Shown here piece after piece: positions 1 to 7,455 of a stretch of 64,000 bases of DNA. Below the pieces are notes generated by a model. It made no database searches and was not told the DNA's origin. It worked only from the letters and a program-made list of their open reading frames with translations. Source of the DNA: Tumebacillus amylolyticus (GTDB lineage Bacteria; Bacillota; Bacilli; Tumebacillales; Tumebacillaceae); the NCBI RefSeq assembly GCF_016722965.1, contig NZ_JAEQNB010000001.1, forward strand, positions 248,001 through 312,000, given 5' to 3'. The translations under genes were made by a program, and so were the position numbers. The number at the start of each line of letters is the position of its first letter. Positions within the stretch are counted from its first letter, which is position 1.

Positions 1-71
1 AACGCCGTCAACAGCAGAAAAAACACCAAGGTGTTGAGCAACACGAGGCGCAGCTTCGTTTTTTTGAACAT
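1..71 (-). CDS. sensor histidine kinase, N-terminal end only (cut by window edge)
   Basis: Only about 23 codons are visible, reading leftward from an ATG at 71. The peptide starts with a lysine-rich stretch and then a hydrophobic run (LVLLNTLVFFLLLTA), as expected for the first membrane segment of a sensor kinase. An AAGGAGG site lies inside the end of the response-regulator gene, whose stop codon is only 4 nt upstream, so the two are co-transcribed and coupled. Kinase identity is inferred from this regulator-kinase arrangement; no catalytic domain lies inside the window. Confidence 0.6.
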   Translation of the reverse strand, partial: MFKKTKLRLVLLNTLVFFLLLTA

Positions 72-75
72 GCGC

Positions 76-756
76 CTACGCCTCCTTGAGCATGTAGCCG
101 ATCCCTCGCACGGTGCGAATCATGGACTCACAGTGGAACGGGGTGAGTTTTTTGCGCAAGTAGTGGATGTAGAGGTCGACGATGGAGTCGTTGGCTTCCG
201 AATCCAAGCCCCAGATGCGGTCGAAGATCTGACTGCGGGAGAGGATCTGCTCGCGGTTCTGCACCATGTATTGCAGCAACTCGAATTCTTTGTTGGTGAG
301 TTTGAGCGGCGTGCCGTGGACACAGCCGTCATGCTCTTTCGGCAAAAAGGAGAGGGGTCCGTACGACAGCTCTCCCTCCGGGGCGAGCTTGCCGTCCCGA
401 CGCAAGAGAGCGCGGATGCGGGCGAGCAGTTCTTCGGTGGCAAACGGTTTGACGAGGTAGTCGTCTGCGCCGGCATCCAAGCCTTTGACGCGGGCGTCCA
501 CCGAGTCTTTGGCGGTGAGAAAAAGCGCAGGGGTCTTGATGCCTTTTTGCCGAAGACGCTTGATGAGCGAGAGGCCGTCGAGACCGGGGAGCATGATGTC
601 GAGCACGAGGAGGTCGTAGGAATTGCTTTCGGCGAGCAAGAGACCTTCGTCGCCCGCTTCGGCCTCTTCGGTGAGATAAGATTCGTCTTGCAAGATGTTG
701 ACAACCGCGTGTCGCAGGGCACGGTCGTCTTCGACAACGAGGACTTTCATCGTCAT
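76..756 (-). CDS. OmpR-family response regulator
   Basis: A 226-residue two-domain response regulator. The receiver domain shows the acidic pair (VVEDD), the phospho-acceptor Asp in LLVLDIMLPG, the switch Thr (LFLTAKD) and the conserved Lys (LVKPFA). The C-terminal winged helix has the OmpR-type pattern LTNKEFELLQYM and ends in IRTVRGIGYML. The start chosen (ATG at 756) overlaps the stop of the RnfD-like gene in an ATGA junction and has GGAGG 11 nt upstream; an upstream in-frame ATG at 774 lies inside that gene. It is the fourth gene of the flavin operon, so it probably controls expression of this redox module in response to the kinase that follows. Confidence 0.93.
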   Translation of the reverse strand: MTMKVLVVEDDRALRHAVVNILQDESYLTEEAEAGDEGLLLAESNSYDLLVLDIMLPGLDGLSLIKRLRQKGIKTPALFLTAKDSVDARVKGLDAGADDYLVKPFATEELLARIRALLRRDGKLAPEGELSYGPLSFLPKEHDGCVHGTPLKLTNKEFELLQYMVQNREQILSRSQIFDRIWGLDSEANDSIVDLYIHYLRKKLTPFHCESMIRTVRGIGYMLKEA

Positions 757-1565
757 TTTTTCCAGAGCCTCCAAGCATTCCAGAGATTCGCCGTCAGCAG
801 ACCGATCAGCAGGTACGCGAGACCTCCCCAGAGGAGATAGAGCGCGACGCTGACCACGGCGGCGATCAGGGCAAATACGATTTGGTCAGACGTTCGACCC
901 GGCGAGGTCGGCGGGTCGGTCAGCATGACAAAACCGAGGAACAGTGCGGAATTCACAAACGGCGTTCGCAGGGCGTCGCTGGCGAGGTCGGTGTCGATTC
1001 CGAGCAGTGCCAGCACGAGAAACGCGAGAACGTAGACGCCGAGGAACGTGAGCACTTGGGCGTACTTGTTGACTTTGCGGGTGATGGCAAAGCCGATGAG
1101 CAGCAGGGCAAGGGTCCACCAAGGTGAAAGTTCTGCCATACCGCCCCACCAGTCTTGGTCGGTGGAGAGGAGAAGAACGCCGAGCAAGAGACCGATGGCG
1201 GCAGGGTTGAGCATCGGTTTTTTGCGCACGCGCAGGAGATTTTTGAGCAAAACGCCGAGAGCAGCGGTGGCGGCCGGGATGTACCACGGGGTGGTGACGG
1301 AGACCACCATCGCCACGATCAGTCCGGTCAGGATCGCGCCGTCGGGGAGTTTGTTTTTTCGTTTTTGGAAAAAGGCGAAGGGGAGGTCGATCAGCACGCC
1401 CCCGAGGATGGCGCTCGATGCGTTGAGCAGGCCCGACGTGTTGTGGGTGAAACCAAGGCCGATGGCGGAGAGGAACAGCAGAGAGAGCAGGACGAACGCT
1501 TTGGGCGTGTTCCAGTAGCTGAGTTTTGGGGTCGGTGCGGTGGTGAGCGGTACTTCGGGTTGCAT
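753..1565 (-). CDS. RnfD/NqrB-family membrane protein
   Basis: A 270-residue polytopic membrane protein of the RnfD/NqrB family, with conserved stretches PDGAILTGLIVA, MLNPAAIG and FLGFVMLTDPPTSPG. Family members are core membrane subunits of Rnf and Na+-NQR complexes; some carry covalent FMN, but I see no clear SGAT flavinylation motif in this copy. No other Rnf/Nqr subunits are nearby. Its partners are instead an ApbE transferase (2 nt upstream) and an FMN-binding protein, which suggests a small stand-alone electron-transfer module across the membrane. The start at 1565 follows an AGGAGG site; an earlier in-frame start would run through apbE. Electron donor and acceptor cannot be told from sequence. 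Confidence 0.82.
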   Translation of the reverse strand: MQPEVPLTTAPTPKLSYWNTPKAFVLLSLLFLSAIGLGFTHNTSGLLNASSAILGGVLIDLPFAFFQKRKNKLPDGAILTGLIVAMVVSVTTPWYIPAATAALGVLLKNLLRVRKKPMLNPAAIGLLLGVLLLSTDQDWWGGMAELSPWWTLALLLIGFAITRKVNKYAQVLTFLGVYVLAFLVLALLGIDTDLASDALRTPFVNSALFLGFVMLTDPPTSPGRTSDQIVFALIAAVVSVALYLLWGGLAYLLIGLLTANLWNAWRLWKK

Positions 1566-1567
1566 GT

Positions 1568-2491
1568 TCAAACCTCCTCGCCTCTGTGGATGTGTAGGTC
1601 GGGTGTGATGAAAATTCCGGTGAGTCCGGCTTCCTGCAGCAGTTCTTGGCCTTGCACGGGGCCGAGCAAAAACGCTGCTGTTGAAAAAGCGTCCGCCAGC
1701 ATCGCAAACGGTGCGACGACGGAGCAACTGAGAAGTTGGCTTGCCGATGTGCCTGTGCGAGGATCGAGCAGATGGTGCGTGTTCGGGTTCTCGCGGGAGA
1801 TTCGTTCGTAACTGCCGGATGTGCAAATCGCGGCGTTGGTGAGCGAGAGCGAGGTGATGATGTCGTGGGGCTGCGTCGGGTGTTGGATGCCGACTTGCCA
1901 CGGTTCTCCTCGTTCGTTGAGACCTCCTGCGTAGACATCGCCGCCGGCGTTGATCAGAAAGCCGGCAGAGCTACGCAATTCCTGTGCGGCGAGGTCGACG
2001 GCGAGACCTTTGGCGACCGCTCCGAGGTCGAGACGGAGCGGTTTTTGGAGGAGGACGGTGCGTGTTTCTTCATCTAATAGGACGTCGCGATAGGTAGCCG
2101 GGACGTGGAGGTCCGCAAGAGGTGGCGGGAGCGTTTTTTCCCCGGTGAGGTAGTTGCGGTTGAAGCCTTGGCTTTCCATGTGGTGCCCGATAGTGGGGTC
2201 GAAAACGCCTTCGGTGAGGTCAGCGATTTCGAGGGCGATTCGGATTGCTTCAAACAGTAGAGGGCTGACGGGGGTCGGCGCTCCGATTTTTTGGCAGAGT
2301 TGGCGCAGTTCGCTCTCAGGGGAGAAGCGACTGCAGACTTGCTCGACGGCGGTGAATGCGGTGAATGCACGGTCGAGTTGACGGTGCAGAAGGTCCGTTG
2401 GTTCCGCAGATACGAGTTGAATCGTGACCAATGTATCCATATGCAAGGCGGCACGAGTGAGTTTGGTAGGCTGAATGGGAATCGTCATCAC
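1568..2491 (-). CDS. apbE: FAD:protein FMN transferase (ApbE family)
   Basis: A 307-residue ApbE-family enzyme that transfers FMN from FAD to a Thr in target proteins. Family landmarks are present: the N-terminal HMDTLVTI segment (family MGT motif), DLGAVAKGLAVD, FLINAGGDVYAGG and ICTSGSYERI. There is no obvious lipoprotein signal, so this copy is probably cytoplasmic or poorly exported, unlike many secreted ApbE proteins. It lies between its probable substrate (FMN-binding-domain protein, 9 nt upstream) and the RnfD-like gene. The start at 2491 has a weak ribosome site; GTG at 2494 is an alternative. Confidence 0.9.
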   Translation of the reverse strand: MMTIPIQPTKLTRAALHMDTLVTIQLVSAEPTDLLHRQLDRAFTAFTAVEQVCSRFSPESELRQLCQKIGAPTPVSPLLFEAIRIALEIADLTEGVFDPTIGHHMESQGFNRNYLTGEKTLPPPLADLHVPATYRDVLLDEETRTVLLQKPLRLDLGAVAKGLAVDLAAQELRSSAGFLINAGGDVYAGGLNERGEPWQVGIQHPTQPHDIITSLSLTNAAICTSGSYERISRENPNTHHLLDPRTGTSASQLLSCSVVAPFAMLADAFSTAAFLLGPVQGQELLQEAGLTGIFITPDLHIHRGEEV

Positions 2492-2500
2492 GTGTTGAGC

Positions 2501-3136
2501 CTACGCCTGTGCTTGCGCGAGGGCTTGGTTCATTGCGTTGCGGAAGTCGTCTGTGGACTTGGTGGCACCGCTGACGGTGTCCACTTTTGAACTCTGACGC
2601 TCGACCGCTTGGGCAGGAAGCCCGTCAATTCGGCTCTGCGGATAGTGTGTGTCACAATTGGTGATTTCTACCGCTGCGATTTTGCCACCCTGGATGGTGA
2701 CCGCAACTTCCACTGAGCCGATGCGGTTGGAGCCCATGCCGGTGTACGTGCCGTCCTTGTAAGTGCCGGTAGATGCGGACGATGTCGTGTTGGAGTTGGA
2801 AGTCTGCCCTTGGGTATTTGCCTTGCTTTGCCCGCCGTTGGGAGTGGTGTTGGGAGCTTGGTTGTTGAAGTTTCCGTTGCCGGGAGGGGCATCGCCACGT
2901 TGCCCTTGAGGGAAGCGACCGCCGTGGTCGCGACCTCTTTGTCCTTGGAAGCCTTGTTGCTGTTGTTGATTGGGTGCTGTATGAGAATCAGGCGAGTTGA
3001 CCGCTGCCATCACAGACGAAGCCTGATTCTGCATCGCCTGCGCCGAACTCGGATCGGTCACCAGATACCCCGCCACATAAATTGCACCAATCGCCGCTCC
3101 GCACAGCGCCGCGATCTTATCCGCTTTTCTGGCCAT
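2501..3136 (-). CDS. FMN-binding-domain protein, probable ApbE substrate
   Basis: A 211-residue exported or membrane-anchored protein. It starts with a hydrophobic segment (about residues 8-26), followed by a long low-complexity linker rich in Gln, Asn, Gly and Pro (about 45-120), then an FMN_bind domain. The flavinylation motif DTVSGATKS is present near the C-terminus, with Thr192 the predicted FMN attachment site. It is the first gene of the operon and directly precedes apbE, so enzyme and substrate are made together. A plausible role is a cell-surface electron carrier handing electrons to or from the RnfD-like protein. GGGAGAGAG lies upstream of the ATG at 3136. Confidence 0.88.
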   Translation of the reverse strand: MARKADKIAALCGAAIGAIYVAGYLVTDPSSAQAMQNQASSVMAAVNSPDSHTAPNQQQQQGFQGQRGRDHGGRFPQGQRGDAPPGNGNFNNQAPNTTPNGGQSKANTQGQTSNSNTTSSASTGTYKDGTYTGMGSNRIGSVEVAVTIQGGKIAAVEITNCDTHYPQSRIDGLPAQAVERQSSKVDTVSGATKSTDDFRNAMNQALAQAQA

Positions 3137-3180
3137 TCAACTCTCTCCCTTCAAATTCGTACTTCCATCTAGATGAGTCC

Positions 3181-3189
3181 AGTATACCA
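3181..3189 (-). promoter_or_regulatory. extended -10 promoter of the flavin operon
   Basis: On the minus strand the sequence reads TGGTATACT, a TGnTATAAT-like extended -10 element about 45 nt upstream of the FMN-binding gene and just downstream of the preceding terminator. No good -35 is visible. Confidence 0.4.
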
Positions 3190-3223
3190 ACGGAAAATTT
3201 GTTTTCCATTTGAGGTTTCTAAG

Positions 3224-3256
3224 AAAAAAACCGCCCGGCACACAGGGCGGTTTTTT
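3224..3256 (-). terminator. intrinsic terminator of the alpha/beta hydrolase gene
   Basis: Stem of AACCGCCC with GGGCGGTT around a 9-nt loop, followed on the minus strand by a run of T. It separates the hydrolase from the flavin operon. Confidence 0.85.
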
Positions 3257-3264
3257 AATACGAA

Positions 3265-4047
3265 TTAGATCTTCGCGAGCCAGCTCAACAGGTGTTCGGC
3301 CAAGGCTTCGCGGGCGTCGTCCCAGTTGTGGTCGGTGTCGACGGTGAGGTGTTGCAGGTGTTGGGCGTTTGCTCGTTGGAACGCTTCGACCAAGGAGTCG
3401 TGATGCAACGCCGTCGGTCCAACATCGTCGCGCAGAGCGCCGAGGAGGAGCACCGGACGGGTGGTGATCGACTTTGCTTGGTGTACGAGGTTCCAAGCCG
3501 CACCGTGGTCGGCGATCTGTTGGGTCAGTTCGCGACCGTTGATTCCGGTGAGAAAGAACGTGGATTCCTCGAACATCGCCGTCACTTCTGCCAGCGACCG
3601 TTCATCATCTCCCACAATCTCGGCCGCCAGCCCGAAGTTGAATCCGGAAATCGAAGCAACCCCCGTCACGTCTGCATCTCCCGCCGTCGTCATGAGGCTG
3701 AGGAACCCACCCATGCTGTGTCCGACCAGCACGAGTTTCGACGTGTCCAGTTTGAATTCCGCCACGACATCCTCCCGACGCAGATACGCAAGCGCCGCCT
3801 GTACATCTTCCAACGCATTCGCAAACGAAAAATTCCCTTGGCTTCCCCACGCGCCTCGGTAGTTCAACAACAACACACTCCATCCCGCCTTGCGCATCGC
3901 GACGGCAAGGTCGTGATTCTGTTGCGCCCCCGGAAAACCGTGCAGCAACAAAAGAGTCGGATGCGGGCCGACACCCTCCGGCGTGAACATACGACCGACC
4001 ATCATGGCATCCCCCGACGGAACTTTAAGCAAAGACATCATCGTCAT
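3265..4047 (-). CDS. alpha/beta hydrolase
   Basis: A 260-residue alpha/beta-hydrolase without signal peptide, so cytoplasmic. The oxyanion-hole motif HGFPG lies at residues 36-40, the nucleophile elbow GHSMGG places the catalytic Ser at 111, and the acid and base are probably in LRDDVGP and TDHNWDD near the C-terminus. The closest type is the serine aminopeptidase/dienelactone-hydrolase-like group; the substrate is unknown. Several in-frame ATGs cluster at the start; the one at 4047 is 7 nt after AGGAGG, while that at 4053 is too close. It is a single-gene unit, divergent from the next gene. Confidence 0.85.
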   Translation of the reverse strand: MTMMSLLKVPSGDAMMVGRMFTPEGVGPHPTLLLLHGFPGAQQNHDLAVAMRKAGWSVLLLNYRGAWGSQGNFSFANALEDVQAALAYLRREDVVAEFKLDTSKLVLVGHSMGGFLSLMTTAGDADVTGVASISGFNFGLAAEIVGDDERSLAEVTAMFEESTFFLTGINGRELTQQIADHGAAWNLVHQAKSITTRPVLLLGALRDDVGPTALHHDSLVEAFQRANAQHLQHLTVDTDHNWDDAREALAEHLLSWLAKI

Positions 4048-4145
4048 CTCCATCCCTCCTGTACTTCCCTGTTGTTGAGTTCATTCTACCAATTCAATCC
4101 ACTTTTGTGTATCGTAGAAGCTACAATCTATGAGGAGGCCCCAGA

Positions 4146-4655
4146 ATGACTCCGGAACTTGCAAACTCTCTCTCCGACATCCTCGAAGCATTTGGAAAAA
4201 CGCCTGTGGACCGTTATGAAGTGGATCGACTCCCGACTCCAGGCGGCACGTTGCAAGGTTTTCATCAATGGGTGAACGGCAAGCCGACGGTGGGCTGTTT
4301 CCATGTGACGCGCATCGGCGAGGAAAGCTACTATTATGTATGGATCGACTGGCACCGCAAGAACAACTACTACCTCGTCGTCTACCCCCACGACCGCTCC
4401 ACCACCGTCGCCGAATTGCAAAACGTCGTCGAACACGCAGACGGCTGCGACCTGCTCTGGAAATACAACCCGCTCAAACGAGACGGGCTCAACGCAGAGC
4501 GCAAAGCCCACTTCAAACAACTCCTCGGCTCGCTCGACGTCACGGTCCGTCTGCCGCAAGCCCCCGAGGAAGTTCCCGCGTTCTTCGACGAACTCTACAC
4601 CCTCGCCCGTCATCGCCAACTCGCCGATCGCCTGCCGCTTGTACAAAAAGGATGA
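4146..4655 (+). CDS. conserved hypothetical protein
   Basis: A 169-residue soluble protein that I do not recognise. It is rich in aromatic residues in a central strand-like region (YYYVWIDW, NNYYLVVYP) and has no signal peptide, membrane segment or cysteine pattern suggesting metal binding. The ribosome site GAGGAGG precedes the ATG at 4146. It forms a single-gene unit closed by a terminator that overlaps its own last codons and stop. No functional hint comes from its neighbours. Confidence 0.7.
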   Translation: MTPELANSLSDILEAFGKTPVDRYEVDRLPTPGGTLQGFHQWVNGKPTVGCFHVTRIGEESYYYVWIDWHRKNNYYLVVYPHDRSTTVAELQNVVEHADGCDLLWKYNPLKRDGLNAERKAHFKQLLGSLDVTVRLPQAPEEVPAFFDELYTLARHRQLADRLPLVQKG

Positions 4656-4682
4656 GCCCACGAGGGACTCATCCTTTTTTTT
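4645..4682 (+). terminator. intrinsic terminator overlapping a stop codon
   Basis: AGGATGAG pairs with CTCATCCT and is followed by eight T. The 5' arm contains the stop codon of the upstream gene. Confidence 0.88.
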
Positions 4683-4687
4683 CCGAA

Positions 4688-6139
4688 CTATTGGGTGACG
4701 ACTTGGCGTTCGGACAGGGTCTTGTGAATGTAGCGAGCGACGTGGACGCCGGCAGCCGATGCTTGGGCGAGACCACGGGTAATCCCCGCACCGTCCCCGA
4801 TGGTGAACAGGCCGGAGATTTCCGTCTCGAACTTGTCGGTGAGCTTCGGGCGAGCGGAGTAGAACTTCGCTTCGACGCCGTAGAACAGCGTGTGCTCCGA
4901 CGCGATGCCCGGCGTTACTTTGTCGAGGGCATCCATCATCTCGATCAGCGACTTCATCGTGTTGTACGGAAGCACGAGGCCGAGGTCGCCCGGAACCGCC
5001 TCTTTGAGCGTCGGTTCGAGGAAACCTTCTGCGATGCGCTTCGGCGTCGAGCGGCGGCCTTTGAGGATGTCGCCGTACTTTTGCACGATGACGGAGCCGT
5101 TGGAGAGGTCGTTCGCGCGGCGGGAGATTTCCTTGGCGTACTCGATCGGCTTGTCAAACGGGTCGGTGAACGTATGCGAGACGAGCAGGGCAAAGTTCGT
5201 GTTTTTCGAGCCGAGCTTCGGGTCTTTGTACGAGTGGCCGTTCGCCGTCATGACGCCGGAGTGGTTCTCCACGACCACGTGACCCGACGGATTGGAGCAG
5301 AACGTGCGCACACGGGTGCCGACGCTGGTGTTGAACACAAACTTCGCTTCATAGAGATGCTTGTTGATTTCGTCCATAATGACGTCGGTCGTTTCCACGC
5401 GGACTCCGATGTCCACTTGGTTGTTGTGCATGCGCAGACCTTGGCGTTTCAGAAGCTCGGACAACCATTGCGAGCCGTCGCGGCCGGGGCCGATGATGAC
5501 TTTTTTGGCGCGAAGTTCTTCGCCGTTTTTCAAAACGACGCCTGTGACGACCGGGCCGTCAGCGGTATCTTCGACGAGTACGTCCTCGACGTAGGTTTTG
5601 AAACGGGTCTCGATCTTGGAGTCCATCGTTTCGAAAATGTTCGAGAGGATCTTCAAGTTCTCTTCGGTGCCGAGGTGGCGCACGCGGGCTTTGAGGAGCT
5701 TGAGTCCGGCAGATTGCGCCTTGCGTTCGATATCGGAAACGGACGGCGTGGTCGGGTCGGTGATCGTCGTCGTCCCGCCGTGTGCGAGGTTGATTTCGTC
5801 AGCGTATTCAATTAATTTCAGCACTTCGGAGGGAGAGAGATAGTCGCCCATCCAGCCGCCGAATTCGGTGGTGAGGTTGAATTTGCCGTCGCTGTACGCA
5901 CCTGCGCCGCCCCAACCGGCCGTGATGGAGCAAGCGGGCAGGCAGCCGGCGTATTCTTTTTTCTGGTGAGCGGGCGGGCATTTGACCAACTTCTCCTCCA
6001 GAATCGGACAACGGCGGTGGTAGATATCGAGGCCTTTGTCGATCAACAGAACGTTGGCGTTCGGATCGAGATGAGTCAATTCATAAGCTGCAAAAATTCC
6101 ACTGGGCCCTGCGCCCACGATGATCACGTCATACAACAT
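4688..6139 (-). CDS. FAD-dependent dehydrogenase, COG2509 type
   Basis: A 483-residue flavoprotein. The N-terminal dinucleotide fold DVIIVGAGPSG binds FAD; a cysteine-containing stretch (RRCPILEEKLVKC) is followed by GWGGAGAYSDGKFNLT, a hallmark of the uncharacterised COG2509 dehydrogenases, and the C-terminal GDGAGITRGLAQA closes the FAD site. The reaction is not known for this family. The start at 6139 has GGGGAG 8 nt upstream; an apparent longer frame enters the riboswitch. Expression is probably under the purine riboswitch 29 nt upstream, which would link this redox enzyme to purine status. Confidence 0.85.
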   Translation of the reverse strand: MLYDVIIVGAGPSGIFAAYELTHLDPNANVLLIDKGLDIYHRRCPILEEKLVKCPPAHQKKEYAGCLPACSITAGWGGAGAYSDGKFNLTTEFGGWMGDYLSPSEVLKLIEYADEINLAHGGTTTITDPTTPSVSDIERKAQSAGLKLLKARVRHLGTEENLKILSNIFETMDSKIETRFKTYVEDVLVEDTADGPVVTGVVLKNGEELRAKKVIIGPGRDGSQWLSELLKRQGLRMHNNQVDIGVRVETTDVIMDEINKHLYEAKFVFNTSVGTRVRTFCSNPSGHVVVENHSGVMTANGHSYKDPKLGSKNTNFALLVSHTFTDPFDKPIEYAKEISRRANDLSNGSVIVQKYGDILKGRRSTPKRIAEGFLEPTLKEAVPGDLGLVLPYNTMKSLIEMMDALDKVTPGIASEHTLFYGVEAKFYSARPKLTDKFETEISGLFTIGDGAGITRGLAQASAAGVHVARYIHKTLSERQVVTQ

Positions 6140-6168
6140 CGTCAGGTCTCCCCTTTCAGGTTCACAGG

Positions 6169-6233
6169 ACACGTAGTCGGCACTTTACGGGTACCGGTAG
6201 AGACACTGAGCCATATTCCCAGCGTATACGAGT
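6169..6233 (-). promoter_or_regulatory. purine riboswitch aptamer, guanine class
   Basis: Read on the minus strand, this segment has all parts of the purine aptamer: P1 (ACTCGTA with TACGTGT, one mismatch), P2 (CTGGG with CTCAG) with loop core ATATGG, junction GTCTCTACC, P3 (CGGTAC with GTGCCG) with loop CCGTAAA, and J3/1 reading ACT. The C in ACT (position 6176) corresponds to the base that selects guanine or hypoxanthine rather than adenine. No terminator hairpin fits in the 29 nt before the ATG, so control may be at translation; GTCTC of the junction could pair with GAGAC at the ribosome site (inference). Confidence 0.9.
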
Positions 6234-6246
6234 CTCAACGGGTTTC

Positions 6247-6276
6247 ATTGTACGGGAAAACACGAACAATAGTCAA
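6247..6276 (-). promoter_or_regulatory. SigA promoter of the riboswitch mRNA
   Basis: On the minus strand TTGACT (-35, 6271-6276) and TACAAT (-10, 6247-6252) are separated by 18 nt, placing the transcript start just upstream of the aptamer. Confidence 0.75.
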
Positions 6277-6297
6277 TGACCATTATTTTTTGTTCGT

Positions 6298-6328
6298 GAA
6301 AAAGGAAACCCTTACTGCGCGGGTTTCC
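6298..6328 (-). terminator. intrinsic terminator overlapping the phosphoesterase stop codon
   Basis: On the minus strand GGAAACCC pairs with GGGTTTCC, followed by TTTTT. The stop codon of the metallophosphoesterase lies in the loop. Confidence 0.8.
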
Positions 6329-7313
6329 ATGTGTAAACGACGTTTGGGATCCACTTTCCGGTGAAATCTCTCCCGCGAATGGTGACGTTGCCGTTTTGCA
6401 CTTCCACGAACATTCCTTCGCTGTCGGGGCGTTGCTTGCCGTCCGGATTGTACGGGCGGCCGGCCGAGGATTCGTTGACCATGAGGAACCTCTCTTGGAA
6501 AAAAGTCGTCGGGCGGTCGAGGTTGATGTGCGTGTGACCGGAGAAGAAGATGACGTTCGGGTGCGCGGAGAGGATTTTTTTCAGGAGTTCATGCTGGATG
6601 ACCGTTCGGTTCCAACCTGGGCGGGCGGTGCCGGAGACGGTGTAAGGCAAGGGTTGATGGAGAAAGAGAAACGTCGGCTTGTCGGCGGGGGCTGCTTGTA
6701 GTTTTTCTTGCAACCAGTTCAGTTGGGTTTCGGATAAGTACGCGTCGTCGTTGAAGGACGGATCGCTCATGCGGGACTTTTCAGAGCCGAGGAAGAGGAA
6801 GTGGTAGCCTTTGATGATTTTTTCCGTGTAGACTTGCTTGCGACCGGCGAAATCGAGGAAGCGTTGGAGCGCTTTTTCATCGGTGTCGCCGTTGGGGAAT
6901 GAAGTTTTGTTCATCGTCTCGCTTGCGTCGTAGAAAGCTGCGTAGAACTCATGGTTTCCAATCGTCACTTCCGTTGGCGGGTGCGGCGTTTCGGCGAGCA
7001 GTTTGCGCAGCGTGCGATAGTCGTCCGGGAACCCGTTGCTGAGGTCTCCGTTGATCACGAGCAGATCGGAGTGCGGAGCGGCTTTGTTGATGTCGGTGAG
7101 CACATTGCGAAACTTCGTCTGCGTCGCGACGTCTCCGTGGTTGATATGAGTGTCGCTGATCACCTCGAAGGTCAGCGATTTGAGATCGGGGTTCGGGGTG
7201 ATGACAGAGGCTTGCACGTCAGGTTCCGGTTCCGTTGTCCATTTGGGATAGAGAACCAAGCAGGCAATCAGGGTCAAACAGGATAGGAAAAAGGCAAATA
7301 ACTTCGATTTCAT
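6312..7313 (-). CDS. surface-exposed calcineurin-like metallophosphoesterase
   Basis: A 333-residue protein with a hydrophobic N-terminus (about residues 4-22) that either anchors it or acts as a lipoprotein signal (LIAC could be a lipobox), so it acts outside the membrane. All metallophosphatase metal-binding motifs occur in order: SDTHINHGD, INGDLSNG, IGNHEF, LHQPLP and SGHTHIN. The family hydrolyses phosphomono- or phosphodiesters; the substrate here is unknown. It is a single-gene unit, divergent from the SulP gene, with a terminator that overlaps its end. Confidence 0.88.
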   Translation of the reverse strand: MKSKLFAFFLSCLTLIACLVLYPKWTTEPEPDVQASVITPNPDLKSLTFEVISDTHINHGDVATQTKFRNVLTDINKAAPHSDLLVINGDLSNGFPDDYRTLRKLLAETPHPPTEVTIGNHEFYAAFYDASETMNKTSFPNGDTDEKALQRFLDFAGRKQVYTEKIIKGYHFLFLGSEKSRMSDPSFNDDAYLSETQLNWLQEKLQAAPADKPTFLFLHQPLPYTVSGTARPGWNRTVIQHELLKKILSAHPNVIFFSGHTHINLDRPTTFFQERFLMVNESSAGRPYNPDGKQRPDSEGMFVEVQNGNVTIRGRDFTGKWIPNVVYTWKPAQ

Positions 7314-7455
7314 CTGATCACCTCAACTTGATTTTACACGCAATTCAAATAAAAAGGAAAGCAAAAAGAGGTGAATGTACAGGCGTTAATCTTGCGAGAG
7401 AGCGGGAGGTATGATATCGTTCGGGGGTTAATGCTTATAAAAAGGGAGGTCCTTC

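Noticed and set aside
4268-5815. A 515-codon plus-strand frame spanning two genes
   Set aside because: It runs across a terminator and is antisense to the FAD dehydrogenase; Arg-rich shadow sequence.
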